The notes under the pieces were generated by a model that searched no databases, was not told the DNA's origin, and saw only the letters and a program-made list of their open reading frames with translations. 24,056 nucleotides of DNA from an uncultured Chlamydiae bacterium (GTDB taxonomy: Bacteria > Chlamydiota > Chlamydiia > Chlamydiales > Rhabdochlamydiaceae): the NCBI GenBank assembly GCA_903867585.1, contig CAIPRZ010000037.1:1-24056 (forward strand), in the 5' to 3' direction. The first letter of the stretch is position 1. Every line of letters starts with the position of its first letter. Made by a program: the position numbers and the translations under genes. Of the stretch, positions 1 through 8,591 are shown piece by piece.

Positions 1-220
1 AATAAGGCTAAAAATAAACCGTTTAATAATTAATTAATTGTTAATTAATATTCAATAAAGAGGGTTGAAGTTTTTAAAAACACCTTGAATATTAACGTTA
101 TAAGCATATAGAAATAATCAGCTTACGTAAAATATAAAAAACTTCCATTTGTTGTAGGATCCTTAAGGTGTAAAAAGCGCTAGCTGTGATAACTTTTTGC
201 ATAATATAGAGGTTAGATCC
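1..220. other. AT-rich intergenic leader upstream of the OsmC-like gene
   Basis: I see no gene in this stretch. Bases 25-55 are a run of TTAA/TAAT-type words with no useful structure. The part nearest the OsmC-like gene contains a candidate promoter (listed separately) and a GAGG ribosome-binding site at about 209-212, which fits a start at the ATG at 221. Confidence 0.6.
85..112 (+). promoter_or_regulatory. candidate sigma70/66-type promoter for the OsmC-like gene
   Basis: A -35-like TTGAAT (85-90) is separated by 16 bases from a -10-like TATAGA (107-112). This would give a leader of about 100 bases. It is the best match upstream of the gene, but in such AT-rich DNA chance matches are common. 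Confidence 0.3.
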
Positions 221-625
221 ATGAGTTACACGGTCGATTATTTAGGGGATTTTAAAACAAAAACAGTCCACGCCACCTCAGGCTGTGTCCTTTTTACTGA
301 ACCCCCAAAAGATAATCAGGGTAGCGGGGAGGCTTTTTCACCGACTGATCTTTTCGCAGTTTCGCTTGCTACCTGTATGATGACCTTGATGGGGATGGCG
401 GCTAAAAAGCTTAAGCTGGATTTATCTGGATCTAAAATGCAGGTTGAAAAAACTATGCTCAATAACCCTCGAAGAATAGGGAGTGTCTTAATAGATTTTA
501 TAAGCTCTTTGGCTGTTACAGAAGAGCAACAAGAGCTTTTAGAAAAAGCAGCTATAGACTGCCCGGTTCATAAAAGTCTTCATCCAGATATCATTGTTAA
601 ATGTAATTTTATTTGGGGTTCATAG
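221..625 (+). CDS. OsmC/Ohr-family peroxidase-like protein
   Basis: The 134-residue product has the OsmC fold signature. SPTDLFAVSLATC carries the first conserved cysteine (Cys52), and DCPVHKSLHPD carries the second (Cys114). In this family the pair reduces organic hydroperoxides or related thiol-reactive compounds in the cytoplasm. The CPVHKSL form resembles the YhfA/OsmC branch more than Ohr, but substrate cannot be read from sequence. I chose the ATG at 221 because GAGG lies eight bases upstream. A TTG at 197 would add eight residues without a site of its own. The stop TAG at 623-625 abuts the next ATG with no gap, so the two genes are probably translationally coupled. Confidence 0.88.
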   Translation: MSYTVDYLGDFKTKTVHATSGCVLFTEPPKDNQGSGEAFSPTDLFAVSLATCMMTLMGMAAKKLKLDLSGSKMQVEKTMLNNPRRIGSVLIDFISSLAVTEEQQELLEKAAIDCPVHKSLHPDIIVKCNFIWGS

Positions 626-1609
626 ATGAAACTAGAAAGTCTAAGCGCTTTTTATCACAATCTTTTGTTGGATAATTCACAAATAAAAGTGGTGGGGTTG
701 TCTGGTCTTAATTCTGAAGAGCTTTTATCTCTTGCTGAATTTATCGTAAGCGGACCCTATAAGAAATGGATTTTACCTCAAGATTTAGATTCTCTTGCTC
801 AGTTGTCTCTTTGGGAAAGCTCTTCAAACTCGTTTTATTGCTGTTTAGATAAACTTAAAAAAAAAGATGTCCCATTTGTTTTGCAAATGGTGGGATCCTC
901 TTGTTTTCAATCTTATCTGCTCTCATCAAACACAGCGGGTATCCAGGTTTTTTATAACGAATTAAAAAACCAGATGCTCTGGCTAGATCTATCGGGAGAA
1001 AAACCATGGCATAAAAAAGATCGCCTCCTTTTTCTTCTTCAAGCTGAAATCAAAAAAGAGGGTTTTAGTATTGATAAGCAGGCCCTAACTTATGTTCTAG
1101 ATCATGAAGAGGGTCAATTAGATCGAGCAAGACAAAGGCTAAAAAGTGCGCAATTAATGTCAGCTGAGACAAAAAAAATCACCCTTGAGCAGGTTAAAAC
1201 TCTACTTCCTGAGCGCCTTCAAGAGCTTGATTTTAGCTGGATTGATCAACTTATTTATAAAAAAGAGTTTTTAGAAAAACCTGAATGTAATGAAGCCTCA
1301 GAGCTACTGCTTTTCTTCGGCCAAATGCGGTATGCTCTTAATAACAGTCTTAAAATAAAATCATTGCAAATGAAGTTAATTCCAATGGAGGAGTTTAAAA
1401 GCTATTTCCCGAAACTTTCCCCTCAGGCATTAGCCCATCAAATTAAAAAAACAGATGAGGTTTCAATCTTTTTTTTAGAAGAGGTCTTGAAGCTTATTTA
1501 TGATAAAGAGCTTGAGTTAAAACAAGATTTCCATCAGCCTTCTTCTATCTTTATTGAATTAATTGCCAAAATCTTTGAGTTAAAAACATGTCTAAAACCG
1601 GTAAACTAA
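626..1609 (+). CDS. holA: DNA polymerase III delta subunit-like protein (HolA family)
   Basis: This 327-residue protein is close in length to E. coli HolA (about 340). Its middle part has the pattern of a clamp-loader domain: a helix with LDHEEGQLDRARQRL, then KITLEQVKTLL. This matches the stretch in delta subunits where the AAA+ core passes into the lid and collar. The C-terminus is helical and charged, like the HolA collar domain. The N-terminal nucleotide-binding-like part is divergent and shows no Walker A, as expected for delta, which opens the beta clamp without binding ATP. It begins on the base after the previous stop and overlaps the next gene by 22 bases. Its position matches CT047 of C. 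trachomatis (from memory). A remote paralogue with another role is possible. Confidence 0.6.
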   Translation: MKLESLSAFYHNLLLDNSQIKVVGLSGLNSEELLSLAEFIVSGPYKKWILPQDLDSLAQLSLWESSSNSFYCCLDKLKKKDVPFVLQMVGSSCFQSYLLSSNTAGIQVFYNELKNQMLWLDLSGEKPWHKKDRLLFLLQAEIKKEGFSIDKQALTYVLDHEEGQLDRARQRLKSAQLMSAETKKITLEQVKTLLPERLQELDFSWIDQLIYKKEFLEKPECNEASELLLFFGQMRYALNNSLKIKSLQMKLIPMEEFKSYFPKLSPQALAHQIKKTDEVSIFFLEEVLKLIYDKELELKQDFHQPSSIFIELIAKIFELKTCLKPVN

Positions 1610-2298
1610 TCCTCCTTCCTAACTTCATTAATCCAGAGCAAAAAGCAGATATTTTTTCTGAAGAGATGAAAAATGTGGTTAAAGATCTTGATGGTTGTGT
1701 GGTTGAAAACGAAAAAATTGCCCGAGCCCTATTAAAAAATTTTTCCTATGATAAGGTCCCAAGCTTTAGAGAATTGCCTCTTTATGTTTTTAATGAACAC
1801 CAAATTAGCGTAAAAGAAATTATTGAAATTGTTAAATCTGGTAAAAATCTAGGCCTTATTTCTGATGCTGGCCTTCCTTGTATTGCCGATCCCGGAGCCG
1901 AGCTTATCTTTCAAGCCAGACGCCAGGGGGTAAAGATTCAGGTTGTTGGGGTTCATAGTGGGATTATGACAGCGCTTATGGCCTCTGGCCTCGCTCAACA
2001 AGCTTTTTACTTTGTCGGCTATATGCCAAAAGAAGAAAAAGATTTTGTTGAAAAGCTTAAAAAGCTAGAAGCTTTATCAAAGCTTGAAAAAACCACAATT
2101 GTCTTTATTGAAACCCCTTACCGCAATGAGGCGGTTGTTAAACTTTTAATTAAACATCTATCTAAAACCACCTATATGGCCTATTGCCAAAATCTGGGTG
2201 GGGCCGATGAACATATTTATTTAGACTCTGCTGGGGCTTTCAAGCCGGAAATGGCCTATATTCAAAAAGTTCCTGCTACTTTTGTTTTTAAAGCTTAA
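1588..2298 (+). CDS. SAM-dependent methyltransferase, tetrapyrrole-methylase fold (RsmI/YraL-like)
   Basis: The 236-residue protein carries the central RsmI-type motifs: LGLISDAGLPCIADPG at about residues 87-102, then a GVHSGIMTALMASGL segment at about 121-135. These form the SAM pocket in the tetrapyrrole-methylase superfamily. Canonical RsmI methylates the 2'-O of C1402 in 16S rRNA and is about 285 residues. This protein is shorter and lacks the usual N-terminal VPTPIGNL motif, having LLPNFINP instead. It therefore belongs to a compact branch whose substrate is less certain. The position after the HolA-like gene matches CT047-CT048 (yraL) of C. trachomatis. The 22-base overlap with the previous gene, in another frame, suggests one transcript. 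Confidence 0.8.
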   Translation: MSKTGKLILLPNFINPEQKADIFSEEMKNVVKDLDGCVVENEKIARALLKNFSYDKVPSFRELPLYVFNEHQISVKEIIEIVKSGKNLGLISDAGLPCIADPGAELIFQARRQGVKIQVVGVHSGIMTALMASGLAQQAFYFVGYMPKEEKDFVEKLKKLEALSKLEKTTIVFIETPYRNEAVVKLLIKHLSKTTYMAYCQNLGGADEHIYLDSAGAFKPEMAYIQKVPATFVFKA

Positions 2299-2376
2299 AC
2301 GACACCTCGGTAGCTCTTTTTTTTATAATGCCAAATCAGCGGCTATGATAAAATTATTCTGACAAGGAGAGATTCT

Positions 2377-2640
2377 ATGGCTAAAATTATTTTTTCAACA
2401 ACGGATGAAGAGGCTGTTTTAGACTCTAACTCTAGCATTCAAGAAGCGTGTGAAGATGCAGGCGTACCGTTTGCATGCACAGAAGGTATTTGTGGAACTT
2501 GTGTTATTGAAGTCGATGAAGGCATGGAAAATTTATCCGATTACACCCAAGAAGAAGAAGATTTTTTAGGTGAAATGGGAAATGAGCGCTTAGCCTGCCA
2601 ATGCAAAATCAAAAACGGCACTGTAAAAATTAGTTTTTAA
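2377..2640 (+). CDS. fer: [2Fe-2S] ferredoxin, plant/adrenodoxin-like fold
   Basis: An 87-residue acidic protein with the cluster ligands Cys34, Cys39, Cys42 and Cys74 (CX4CX2C followed by a distant Cys), the plant-type [2Fe-2S] pattern. The motif FACTEGICGTC is intact, so it should carry a cluster and act as a one-electron carrier in the cytoplasm. An AAGGAGA site at 2364-2370 precedes the ATG by six bases, a strong ribosome-binding site. The IscA-type gene starts 14 bases after the stop, and the two probably share a transcript. The redox partner is unknown. Cluster assembly and electron supply to an Fe-S enzyme such as HemW are both plausible. Confidence 0.93.
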   Translation: MAKIIFSTTDEEAVLDSNSSIQEACEDAGVPFACTEGICGTCVIEVDEGMENLSDYTQEEEDFLGEMGNERLACQCKIKNGTVKISF

Positions 2641-2654
2641 AAAGGAAAAGAAAT

Positions 2655-3206
2655 ATGATTACAAAAGACATGACTATTGAATCGATTTTTTCGACTTTTC
2701 CTGGAAAAAGTCAAAAATTGGCTCAAGCTATCCAATCAGCAGGTTTAAATTGTGTAGGCTGTCAGGCTTCTACATGGGAAACTTTAGAAGCGGGAATGCT
2801 TGGACATGGGTTTGAAGATAAAGATGTAATGGCATTACTCAACAAGCTTAATAACATCCTTTCTGAAAAAGAAGATTTAGGCACCATCAGCATGAGTCAA
2901 AAAGCTGTTGAAAAATTCCAAGCCATCTTAGCTGATGATGGGAGACCAGAAACAGCTCTTCGTTTTGGCATTAGAAGCGGTGGGTGCAGCGGTTTTGAAT
3001 ATACCTTAGACTATTCCGATAAACTTGAAGCCGATGATAGTTTATTTGAATCGTTTGGACAACAGATCCACGTTCATAATTCTATGGTTGATAAACTTTT
3101 AGGTTCTGTTATCGATTACGTCGATGGACTTCATGGATCAGGATTCAAAATAAGCAATCCTAATGCTAAAAGCTCTTGTGGATGCGGTAAATCTCAGAAT
3201 TACTAA
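2655..3206 (+). CDS. DUF1858 redox-disulfide domain fused to an IscA/HesB A-type Fe-S carrier
   Basis: The 183-residue protein has two domains. Residues 1-67 resemble the DUF1858 'redox disulfide' family: an [15 protein letters not shown] start, and [17 protein letters not shown] with Cys33 and Cys36. Residues 80-183 are an A-type carrier: [12 protein letters not shown] with Cys111, and SSCGCGKS with Cys175 and Cys177 near the C-terminus. These are the three cysteines that hold and pass on an Fe-S cluster in IscA/ErpA/SufA. The N-terminal CxxC pair could add ligands or a thiol switch (inference). AAGG precedes the ATG. Position after the ferredoxin supports a role in Fe-S assembly. The stop codon overlaps the sucB stop by four bases on opposite strands. 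Confidence 0.9.
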   Translation: MITKDMTIESIFSTFPGKSQKLAQAIQSAGLNCVGCQASTWETLEAGMLGHGFEDKDVMALLNKLNNILSEKEDLGTISMSQKAVEKFQAILADDGRPETALRFGIRSGGCSGFEYTLDYSDKLEADDSLFESFGQQIHVHNSMVDKLLGSVIDYVDGLHGSGFKISNPNAKSSCGCGKSQNY

Positions 3207-4258
3207 GATCCAATAGATCGATCAAAATATAGGTCCTCGGAGTTCTCTTCGAGGATTTTTTTTATCATCACTAAAAACTGTACCGCCTCTTTACCATCAA
3301 TCACCCGATGATCATAGCTTAGTGCTAAATACATCATAGGTCTAATCACAATCGAATCATCGACAACTACAGCCCTTTTTTGAATCGTATGCATGCCTAA
3401 GATGGCACTTTGAGGCAAATTTAAAATGGGTGTTGATAGTAATGAACCAAATACGCCTCCATTAGTAATCGAGAAACACCCCCCTTTAAGCTCTTGCAAT
3501 CCCAAAGAGCGATCTCTGGCTTTTTGTGCTAAAGAAGCGATATTTTTTTCGATCTGTGCAAAATCGAGGTGCAGACAATTTTTTACAACAGGAACCATGA
3601 GCCCTTTATCAGTTGATACAGCCACCCCGATATCAATGGAGGAGGGTTTTATAAAATCGGTCCCTTCAATTTGAAAGCTTACTTCTGGAAAAGCTTTTAA
3701 AGCTAAAGCTGCAGCTTTCATAAAAAAAGCCATGAATCCAAGCTTCACTTGATGATTATTTAAAAACTCTTCTTTGTATTTTTCTCTGACAGCTAGTACC
3801 TGTGACATATCAACCTCATTAAAGGTTGTCAGCATCGCAGTACTATTTTTGGCCTCAACCAGTCTTTTAGCCAGAGTCTGTCTTAATGATGACATGGGCT
3901 TGCGATCGGCTGTTTCTTGTTTTTCTACAGTTTTTATAGCAGCTTGAGCTGGAGGTTTTACTTCTGCTGTTTTGGGAGTTTGTATAGGTTTTGGAGCCGG
4001 AGCGGATTTCTCGCTGTTCTCATTAGATGGGGTAATAGTCCCAAGGTCTGCAGTTACAGATATCGTTTGTCCAACCTGCGTTGTCCAATGTAAAATACCA
4101 GAGGCTGGTGCATAGATCACTTGATTGACTTTATCGGTCTCAAGTTCTCCGATTTCTTGACCCTCTTTAACTACAGATCCATCGGGTTGAAATTGGCTTG
4201 AGAGTGTGACTTCTGAAATGGATTCGCCGATGGAGGGAACTTTAATCGATATTTTCAT
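3203..4258 (-). CDS. sucB: dihydrolipoyl succinyltransferase, E2 of 2-oxoglutarate dehydrogenase
   Basis: The 351-residue E2 transfers the succinyl group from lipoamide to CoA. Residues 1-75 are a lipoyl domain with the lipoylated lysine at Lys43 (ELETDKVNQ). Residues 76-118 are an Ala/Pro/Lys linker. Residues 120-351 are the catalytic acyltransferase domain, ending with [13 protein letters not shown], where His317 and Asp321 are catalytic. I see no peripheral-subunit-binding domain between linker and core. E. coli SucB (about 405 residues) has one; the mitochondrial E2 does not. The ATG overlaps the sucA stop as ATGA, so translation is coupled. The sucA-sucB order matches CT054-CT055. The E3 (lpd) is not in this window. 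Confidence 0.95.
   Translation of the reverse strand: MKISIKVPSIGESISEVTLSSQFQPDGSVVKEGQEIGELETDKVNQVIYAPASGILHWTTQVGQTISVTADLGTITPSNENSEKSAPAPKPIQTPKTAEVKPPAQAAIKTVEKQETADRKPMSSLRQTLAKRLVEAKNSTAMLTTFNEVDMSQVLAVREKYKEEFLNNHQVKLGFMAFFMKAAALALKAFPEVSFQIEGTDFIKPSSIDIGVAVSTDKGLMVPVVKNCLHLDFAQIEKNIASLAQKARDRSLGLQELKGGCFSITNGGVFGSLLSTPILNLPQSAILGMHTIQKRAVVVDDSIVIRPMMYLALSYDHRVIDGKEAVQFLVMIKKILEENSEDLYFDRSIGS
3234..3263 (+). terminator. rho-independent terminator for the ferredoxin/IscA unit, inside the sucB coding sequence
   Basis: TCCTCG (3234-3239) and CGAGGA (3250-3255) pair around a 10-base loop, followed by eight T's (3256-3263). It begins 28 bases past the stop of the IscA-type gene. It lies within the last codons of sucB, read on the other strand, so the same bases encode the SucB C-terminus. 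Confidence 0.75.
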
Positions 4259-6804
4259 AAGTTTTCAAATTGGGTTAAAATCTCTTGATATTCTTTTTGA
4301 TGTCTGTGGTAAAAACCAGTTGCTGGGGAACTTGCTGCTTTTCTTGAAATGACCTCTATATCTTTAAGCATAGCTTTTAAATAGGTATAAGCTCCCATAT
4401 TGAGCGGTTCATCTTGAACAAGAACTGTCTTTATCAGGTTATTACGAGCTTTAAAAGCTTTTTCAAGATGGTCAAGATTTAAAGGATAGAGTTGCTCCAG
4501 TCTTATTAAACTGACATGGGGCTTTTTAAGCTTTATTAAATCGTAATAGATTTTACCGTAACATAAAACAACGATAGAGGCGTTTAGATTGTTATCATCT
4601 ATGATAGGCTCAAAAGAGCCTTCTAATTCTTGAAACTGGCTTTTACAATCTGGGAGCCTAAGTAGGGCTTTAGGGGTAAATACGACAGCTGGAATGGATG
4701 AATAGAGTTGAGCTATAAGGAGGGCAAAATATTGTTTCGGTGTTGAGGGTACAAGAATTTTCATATTGTTTTGGGCTGATAATTCTAAGAAACGCTCAAT
4801 ACGGGCCGATGTATGTTCTGGGCCCTGACCTTCATAACCATGAGGTAAAAGGAGAGTTAAGTTTGATTGATCTTGCCATTTACTTCTTCCTGAGGCGATG
4901 AATTGATCGATAATAACCTGAGCGCTGTTAGCAAAATCCCCGAATTGGGCTTCCCAAATATTTAAAGAGTTTTTGGCTATTTTACTAAAACCATATTCAA
5001 ACCCAAGAACAGCAAATTCTGATAGGGGAGAGTTTATAATTTCACAATGAGTAGACTCTTTAAGTAAGGGGGTAAAGATTAAGTAGCTTTTTTCTGTTTT
5101 TTGATCCACCAGAAGTGCATGTCTTTGTGAGAAAGTGCCGCGTGCAGAATCTTGTCCTACAAAACGGATGTTTTTCCCTGATTCTAGGATATAACCCATC
5201 GCAAGTAGTTCAGCTAGTGCAAAATCGATCTCTTTTTTTTCTACTATGGCAAGATGGCGCTCATTAAATAACTTCTGAAGTTTAGGATGTATATTAAAAG
5301 AAGAGGGGATGGTCGTAAAATTTTTACCAACAGCGACAAGAGTTGCTAAATGAGGTTTTAGGGGTTCTATATTTGAAGATTTGGGAAGAGTTTGTGATGG
5401 AGAAAGCGGTGTATTGAAATGGCTTTGCATTTTTTCTTGGGCTTTTTTTTCAATCTCCTCGAGCGCATTTTCAAAACTTGTATCCTTTGATAAAAGGGCC
5501 TCTTTATAAATAGAAAGAGGGGTTTTTTTGTTTTTTATCATCTCATATAAAAGGGGCTGCGTGAAAAAGGGCTCATCAGATTCATTATGTCCCCATTTTC
5601 TATAGCCTATAAGATCAATCATCACATCGCAGGAAAAACGGCTCACAAGTTCAAGGGCTAATTTGGCAACAAAAGTTACAGCTTCTACATCTTCTGCGTT
5701 TACATGAAAAATTGGGCAATTAAAGCATTTAGCAAGATCTGAGCACTGTTTAGTTGAGCGTGATTCGTGAGGAAGAGCTGTAAAGCCGATTTGATTATTT
5801 AAAATGAGGTGGACAACACCACCTGTATCAAAGCCTTTGATTTTGGAAAGTTGCATAGTTTCATATACAACCCCTTGACCGGCAAAAGAAGCATCCCCAT
5901 GAATCATGAAAGTGAGAGCTTTTTCTTTAGTCTGTTTTTGTTGGGCATAACACATCCCCTGAACAACCGGATCGACCGCTTCTAAATGAGATGGATTGGA
6001 ACATAGGGTTAGATTTAATCCTCGCTCGTTTTTATGAATGGCCCCTTGATGATATTTTACATCGCCTGAAGAATCGGTATCGCTTTTTTCATAATCTTTA
6101 GAAAATTCTAAAAAAATGTCGCTTAAGGGTTTATTAAAAAGATTAGCTAAAAGATTTAATCTTCCTCGGTGGGCCATGCCAAAAAAAGCTGATTGATAAT
6201 TTTTATCAGCGGCATGAAAAAGCATCTCTTCGATAAGAACCACAGAAGTTTCTAATCCTTCTAAGGAAAACCGTTTTTGGCCAGGAAAACGGGTATGTAA
6301 AAACGTTTCAAAAAATTCACTAGAGGCTAAAAGTTTATAGATCTCCAGTTCTTGAAGACGGGGTTTATGTTCTTTTTTTCTTTCAATGCTCTCAATCAAA
6401 AACTGATAAACATTTTTTTCACAGTGGAGGAATTCATAACCTATTGATTGGGCATAGAAGCTATCTAAAACGGCTATAAATTCACTCAAGGGGGCTTTTT
6501 CGGCCTCAAGTAATCCAAATGTTGGAACTAGGGTCTCTAAAGATAGCGAGGGGGTTAATAGATTGTCCATGTCTTGAAGGGGGCCCTTAAGTGGGTTGAT
6601 TCTGGCTTTAAGATAGCCAAAATGACGGTACATCTGGAGCAACTTCATCGCCTCTTGCATTCCTAAATCAGCACCTTGGCCTAAACAAAGCAGGAACCCA
6701 TCAAAAAAAGCGCTTAATTCGTCACTTGAACTTTTATGGGTTCGTAAATAGGTTTCGAATTGATCGGCTAAAAAAAGCTGCTCGTAGGTGTAGGGTGAGT
6801 CCAT
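4255..6804 (-). CDS. sucA: 2-oxoglutarate dehydrogenase E1 component
   Basis: This 849-residue E1 decarboxylates 2-oxoglutarate using thiamine diphosphate and passes the succinyl group to the SucB lipoyl arm. Visible motifs are [16 protein letters not shown] (about 208-223), the ThDP-binding region from [11 protein letters not shown] (301-311) to LNNQIGFTA (335-343), and [13 protein letters not shown] (402-414). The C-terminal pyrimidine-binding and transketolase-C parts follow, with [14 protein letters not shown]. It is about 80 residues shorter than the E. coli enzyme (about 933). The N-terminal [16 protein letters not shown] segment corresponds to the usual start. I see no clear Shine-Dalgarno close to the ATG. 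It is divergent from the acidic coiled-coil gene, the same arrangement I recall for CT053/CT054. Confidence 0.96.
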   Translation of the reverse strand: MDSPYTYEQLFLADQFETYLRTHKSSSDELSAFFDGFLLCLGQGADLGMQEAMKLLQMYRHFGYLKARINPLKGPLQDMDNLLTPSLSLETLVPTFGLLEAEKAPLSEFIAVLDSFYAQSIGYEFLHCEKNVYQFLIESIERKKEHKPRLQELEIYKLLASSEFFETFLHTRFPGQKRFSLEGLETSVVLIEEMLFHAADKNYQSAFFGMAHRGRLNLLANLFNKPLSDIFLEFSKDYEKSDTDSSGDVKYHQGAIHKNERGLNLTLCSNPSHLEAVDPVVQGMCYAQQKQTKEKALTFMIHGDASFAGQGVVYETMQLSKIKGFDTGGVVHLILNNQIGFTALPHESRSTKQCSDLAKCFNCPIFHVNAEDVEAVTFVAKLALELVSRFSCDVMIDLIGYRKWGHNESDEPFFTQPLLYEMIKNKKTPLSIYKEALLSKDTSFENALEEIEKKAQEKMQSHFNTPLSPSQTLPKSSNIEPLKPHLATLVAVGKNFTTIPSSFNIHPKLQKLFNERHLAIVEKKEIDFALAELLAMGYILESGKNIRFVGQDSARGTFSQRHALLVDQKTEKSYLIFTPLLKESTHCEIINSPLSEFAVLGFEYGFSKIAKNSLNIWEAQFGDFANSAQVIIDQFIASGRSKWQDQSNLTLLLPHGYEGQGPEHTSARIERFLELSAQNNMKILVPSTPKQYFALLIAQLYSSIPAVVFTPKALLRLPDCKSQFQELEGSFEPIIDDNNLNASIVVLCYGKIYYDLIKLKKPHVSLIRLEQLYPLNLDHLEKAFKARNNLIKTVLVQDEPLNMGAYTYLKAMLKDIEVISRKAASSPATGFYHRHQKEYQEILTQFENL

Positions 6805-6835
6805 AATTATAAAAATAGTTTTTCCTAATCTATAA

Positions 6836-6863
6836 ACTATAAATTATTTATTTTAGATGCAAA
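6836..6863 (-). promoter_or_regulatory. candidate promoter for sucAB
   Basis: On the minus strand TTTGCA (6863-6858) is followed after 16 bases by TATAGT (6841-6836). This would give a leader of about 25 bases before the sucA ATG at 6804. The match is moderate and the region is very AT-rich. Confidence 0.35.
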
Positions 6864-6887
6864 AAAACTGCGATTGCATGATTATCT

Positions 6888-6896
6888 TGCTATAAA
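6888..6896 (+). promoter_or_regulatory. candidate extended -10 promoter for the coiled-coil/hemW unit
   Basis: TGCTATAAA at about 6888-6896 matches an extended -10 element (TGn followed by TATAAA). No convincing -35 is seen 17 bases upstream. It would start transcription about 30 bases before the ATG at 6933. The 128-base gap between divergent genes must hold promoters for both directions. Confidence 0.35.
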
Positions 6897-6932
6897 ATTG
6901 TTTTTGTTAAAAATTTTTATCCCAAGTGAGTT

Positions 6933-7391
6933 ATGAGTCAAAAAAGCGAGCGTTTAAGAAAATTTGAAATTGAGCTTCATGATTTGGAAGAGTGGCTAAA
7001 AATTGGTTTAGTCCCAAAAAAAGATGTTGAGAAGCACAAAGAAGAAATCAGTCAGCTCAAAGAGCGGATTGAAGAAGAAAAAACGCGTCTTAAAATGCTT
7101 ACAGAAAACGGCGAACTTGAAGAATTTAATTTACCTAAAAAACCGCTGAATGCCCGCCAAGCGTATCAAGAACCTCATAGCCTTCCAGAAATGGATATGG
7201 CCGATGAGGGGATGAGCGAGGGGGGATTCGATATGGAAACTGAATCTTTTGATGTTGATTCTTCTGCGGGAGATGATTCTGAATCTGGCGATGATGAACA
7301 ACAACACGAAGAGGAAGAAGAAGATCCTTACAGCGACAGAAATCGTTGGAAAAGAGGAGTTCTTGAAGATCCGGATGGCAATAACTGGTAA
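6933..7391 (+). CDS. conserved chlamydial acidic coiled-coil protein (CT053-like by position)
   Basis: This 152-residue protein is hydrophilic throughout. Residues 1-60 form a charged coiled coil (KSERLRKFEIELHDLEEWLK, then EKHKEEISQLKERIEEEK). Residues 85-140 are very acidic and low in complexity (repeated D, E, S, G and a run of glutamates). The C-terminus DRNRWKRGVLEDPDGNNW is basic, then polar. I recognise no enzyme motif. Its place between the sucA and hemW homologues matches CT053 of C. trachomatis. I recall CT053 being reported as a possible type III secretion substrate, but that is from memory. I see no signal peptide. The last 17 bases overlap the start of hemW. A scaffold or chaperone role is equally possible. 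Confidence 0.75.
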   Translation: MSQKSERLRKFEIELHDLEEWLKIGLVPKKDVEKHKEEISQLKERIEEEKTRLKMLTENGELEEFNLPKKPLNARQAYQEPHSLPEMDMADEGMSEGGFDMETESFDVDSSAGDDSESGDDEQQHEEEEEDPYSDRNRWKRGVLEDPDGNNW

Positions 7392-8520
7392 GAGCCCCTT
7401 AAGTTTATATTTTCATATCCCATTTTGTAAAAAAAAGTGTCCCTACTGTCATTTTTATGTCACTCGCGATGATGAGATAAAAAAAGATGAGCTCCTTTTA
7501 GCTTTTTTTCAAGAATGGGATCTTCTTAACATCCCCACTCATTCTGAAATTCACTCTATTTATCTAGGTGGTGGAACCCCGTCCTTATTTGGTCCCCAAA
7601 GAGTAGAAAAACTTTTAGATTTTATTTTTTCTAAATCCTTAAAAAGAATCGATCCCCTAGAGGTGACATTAGAAATTAATCCTGAAGATGTCACGCTAGA
7701 AAAAATGATCGGATTTAAGAAAGCGGGGATTAACCGGATTAGTATGGGTGTACAAGCGCTCCACGATCCTTCTTTAATAAGCCTTGGCCGCAACCACAAT
7801 TCTAAAAAATCTATCGAGGCTATTTTTATTATGAAAGAGGCCGGCTTTGATAATATCAGTATTGATCTTATGTATGACCGCCCCCATCAAAAACTTGAAG
7901 ATTGGGAAAACGAACTTAGTTTACTTAAAAACCTCCCGATTACCCATTTATCTTTATATAATCTGACTATTGAAGAGGGGAGCGCTTACAAAAAACAAGA
8001 GAAGACTATTAGACTTACTCTTCCTAAAGAAGAGGAGAGTTTAAAGCTTCACAATAAAGCCATAGAGGGGCTTAAAGAGGCCGGTTTTGAGCGCTATGAG
8101 ATTTCTGCATTTTGTAAAAACAATTTAAAAAGCGTTCATAATTTAGGCTACTGGCAGGGGAGACCGTTTTATGGATTTGGTCCTTCAGCCTTTTCTTATA
8201 TCGATAAAAAAAGAAATAAAAACATTTCTCATTTAGATCAGTATCTTACCCAAATAAATAAAGGAAAATTGCCAATTGATTTTGCAGAAGAGCTTGATGC
8301 AACATCATCTCAAAAAGAGATGCTAGCTGTTGGTTTAAGAGTAGCTGATGGGGTAGATCTTGATCAGTTTCAAAATACCTACGGTCTTTTGACAAAAGAA
8401 ACCAATAGCACGATCTTAAGACTGATTGATGAGGGTTATTTGGCAAAAAGTCTGAACCAACTTCAACTGACCTCTTATGGCCAATTATTTTATGATGATG
8501 TGGGTGTAGCGCTTATCTAA
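7375..8520 (+). CDS. hemW: HemW-type radical SAM heme chaperone (formerly 'HemN-like')
   Basis: The 381-residue radical SAM protein has FCKKKCPYC with Cys18, Cys22 and Cys25 as [4Fe-4S] ligands. YLGGGTPSLF (SAM binding) follows, then an INPEDVT segment. The motif HNLGYW is the HNxxYW heme-binding signature that separates HemW from coproporphyrinogen dehydrogenase HemN. It should therefore be a heme chaperone that delivers heme to haemoproteins, despite the older name hemN (CT052). I chose the ATG at 7375 because MAITGKSPLSLYFHIPFC is the normal HemW N-terminus. Longer readings start at a TTG inside the acidic gene and add an unlikely low-complexity extension. The 17-base overlap with the upstream gene suggests coupled translation. 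Confidence 0.93.
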   Translation: MAITGKSPLSLYFHIPFCKKKCPYCHFYVTRDDEIKKDELLLAFFQEWDLLNIPTHSEIHSIYLGGGTPSLFGPQRVEKLLDFIFSKSLKRIDPLEVTLEINPEDVTLEKMIGFKKAGINRISMGVQALHDPSLISLGRNHNSKKSIEAIFIMKEAGFDNISIDLMYDRPHQKLEDWENELSLLKNLPITHLSLYNLTIEEGSAYKKQEKTIRLTLPKEEESLKLHNKAIEGLKEAGFERYEISAFCKNNLKSVHNLGYWQGRPFYGFGPSAFSYIDKKRNKNISHLDQYLTQINKGKLPIDFAEELDATSSQKEMLAVGLRVADGVDLDQFQNTYGLLTKETNSTILRLIDEGYLAKSLNQLQLTSYGQLFYDDVGVALI

Positions 8521-8535
8521 GACAAAAGCATCTTC

Positions 8536-8563
8536 TTGCCAATTTTCCCCTAAGGGTTATAAG
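8536..8563 (+). promoter_or_regulatory. candidate promoter for adk
   Basis: TTGCCA (8536-8541) and TATAAG (8558-8563) are separated by 16 bases. TAAGAT two bases further on gives an 18-base alternative. The leader would be about 20 bases and contains no purine-rich ribosome-binding site. Confidence 0.4.
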
Positions 8564-8591
8564 ATAGTTTTTTTATCACTCTACATTCACT

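Noticed and set aside
197..220. TTG start for the OsmC-like gene
   Set aside because: The GAGG site fits the ATG at 221; the extra eight residues are not expected for the family and have no site of their own.
2299..2376. T8 run followed by TATAAT as a combined terminator and promoter before the ferredoxin gene
   Set aside because: No stable stem precedes the T-run and no acceptable -35 lies 16-18 bases before TATAAT, so neither signal can be claimed.
3140..3161. AGGATT/AATCCT hairpin as a sucAB terminator inside the IscA-type gene
   Set aside because: A six-pair stem with a 10-base loop but no T-run on the minus strand.
3426..3674. 82-codon frame opposite sucB
   Set aside because: Antisense to a clear catalytic domain, with no ribosome-binding site or recognisable motif; a shadow frame.
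7249..7374. Longer N-terminus for HemW starting at a TTG inside the acidic gene
   Set aside because: The extension is low-complexity, reads through the acidic repeat in another frame, and precedes the standard HemW N-terminus at 7375.
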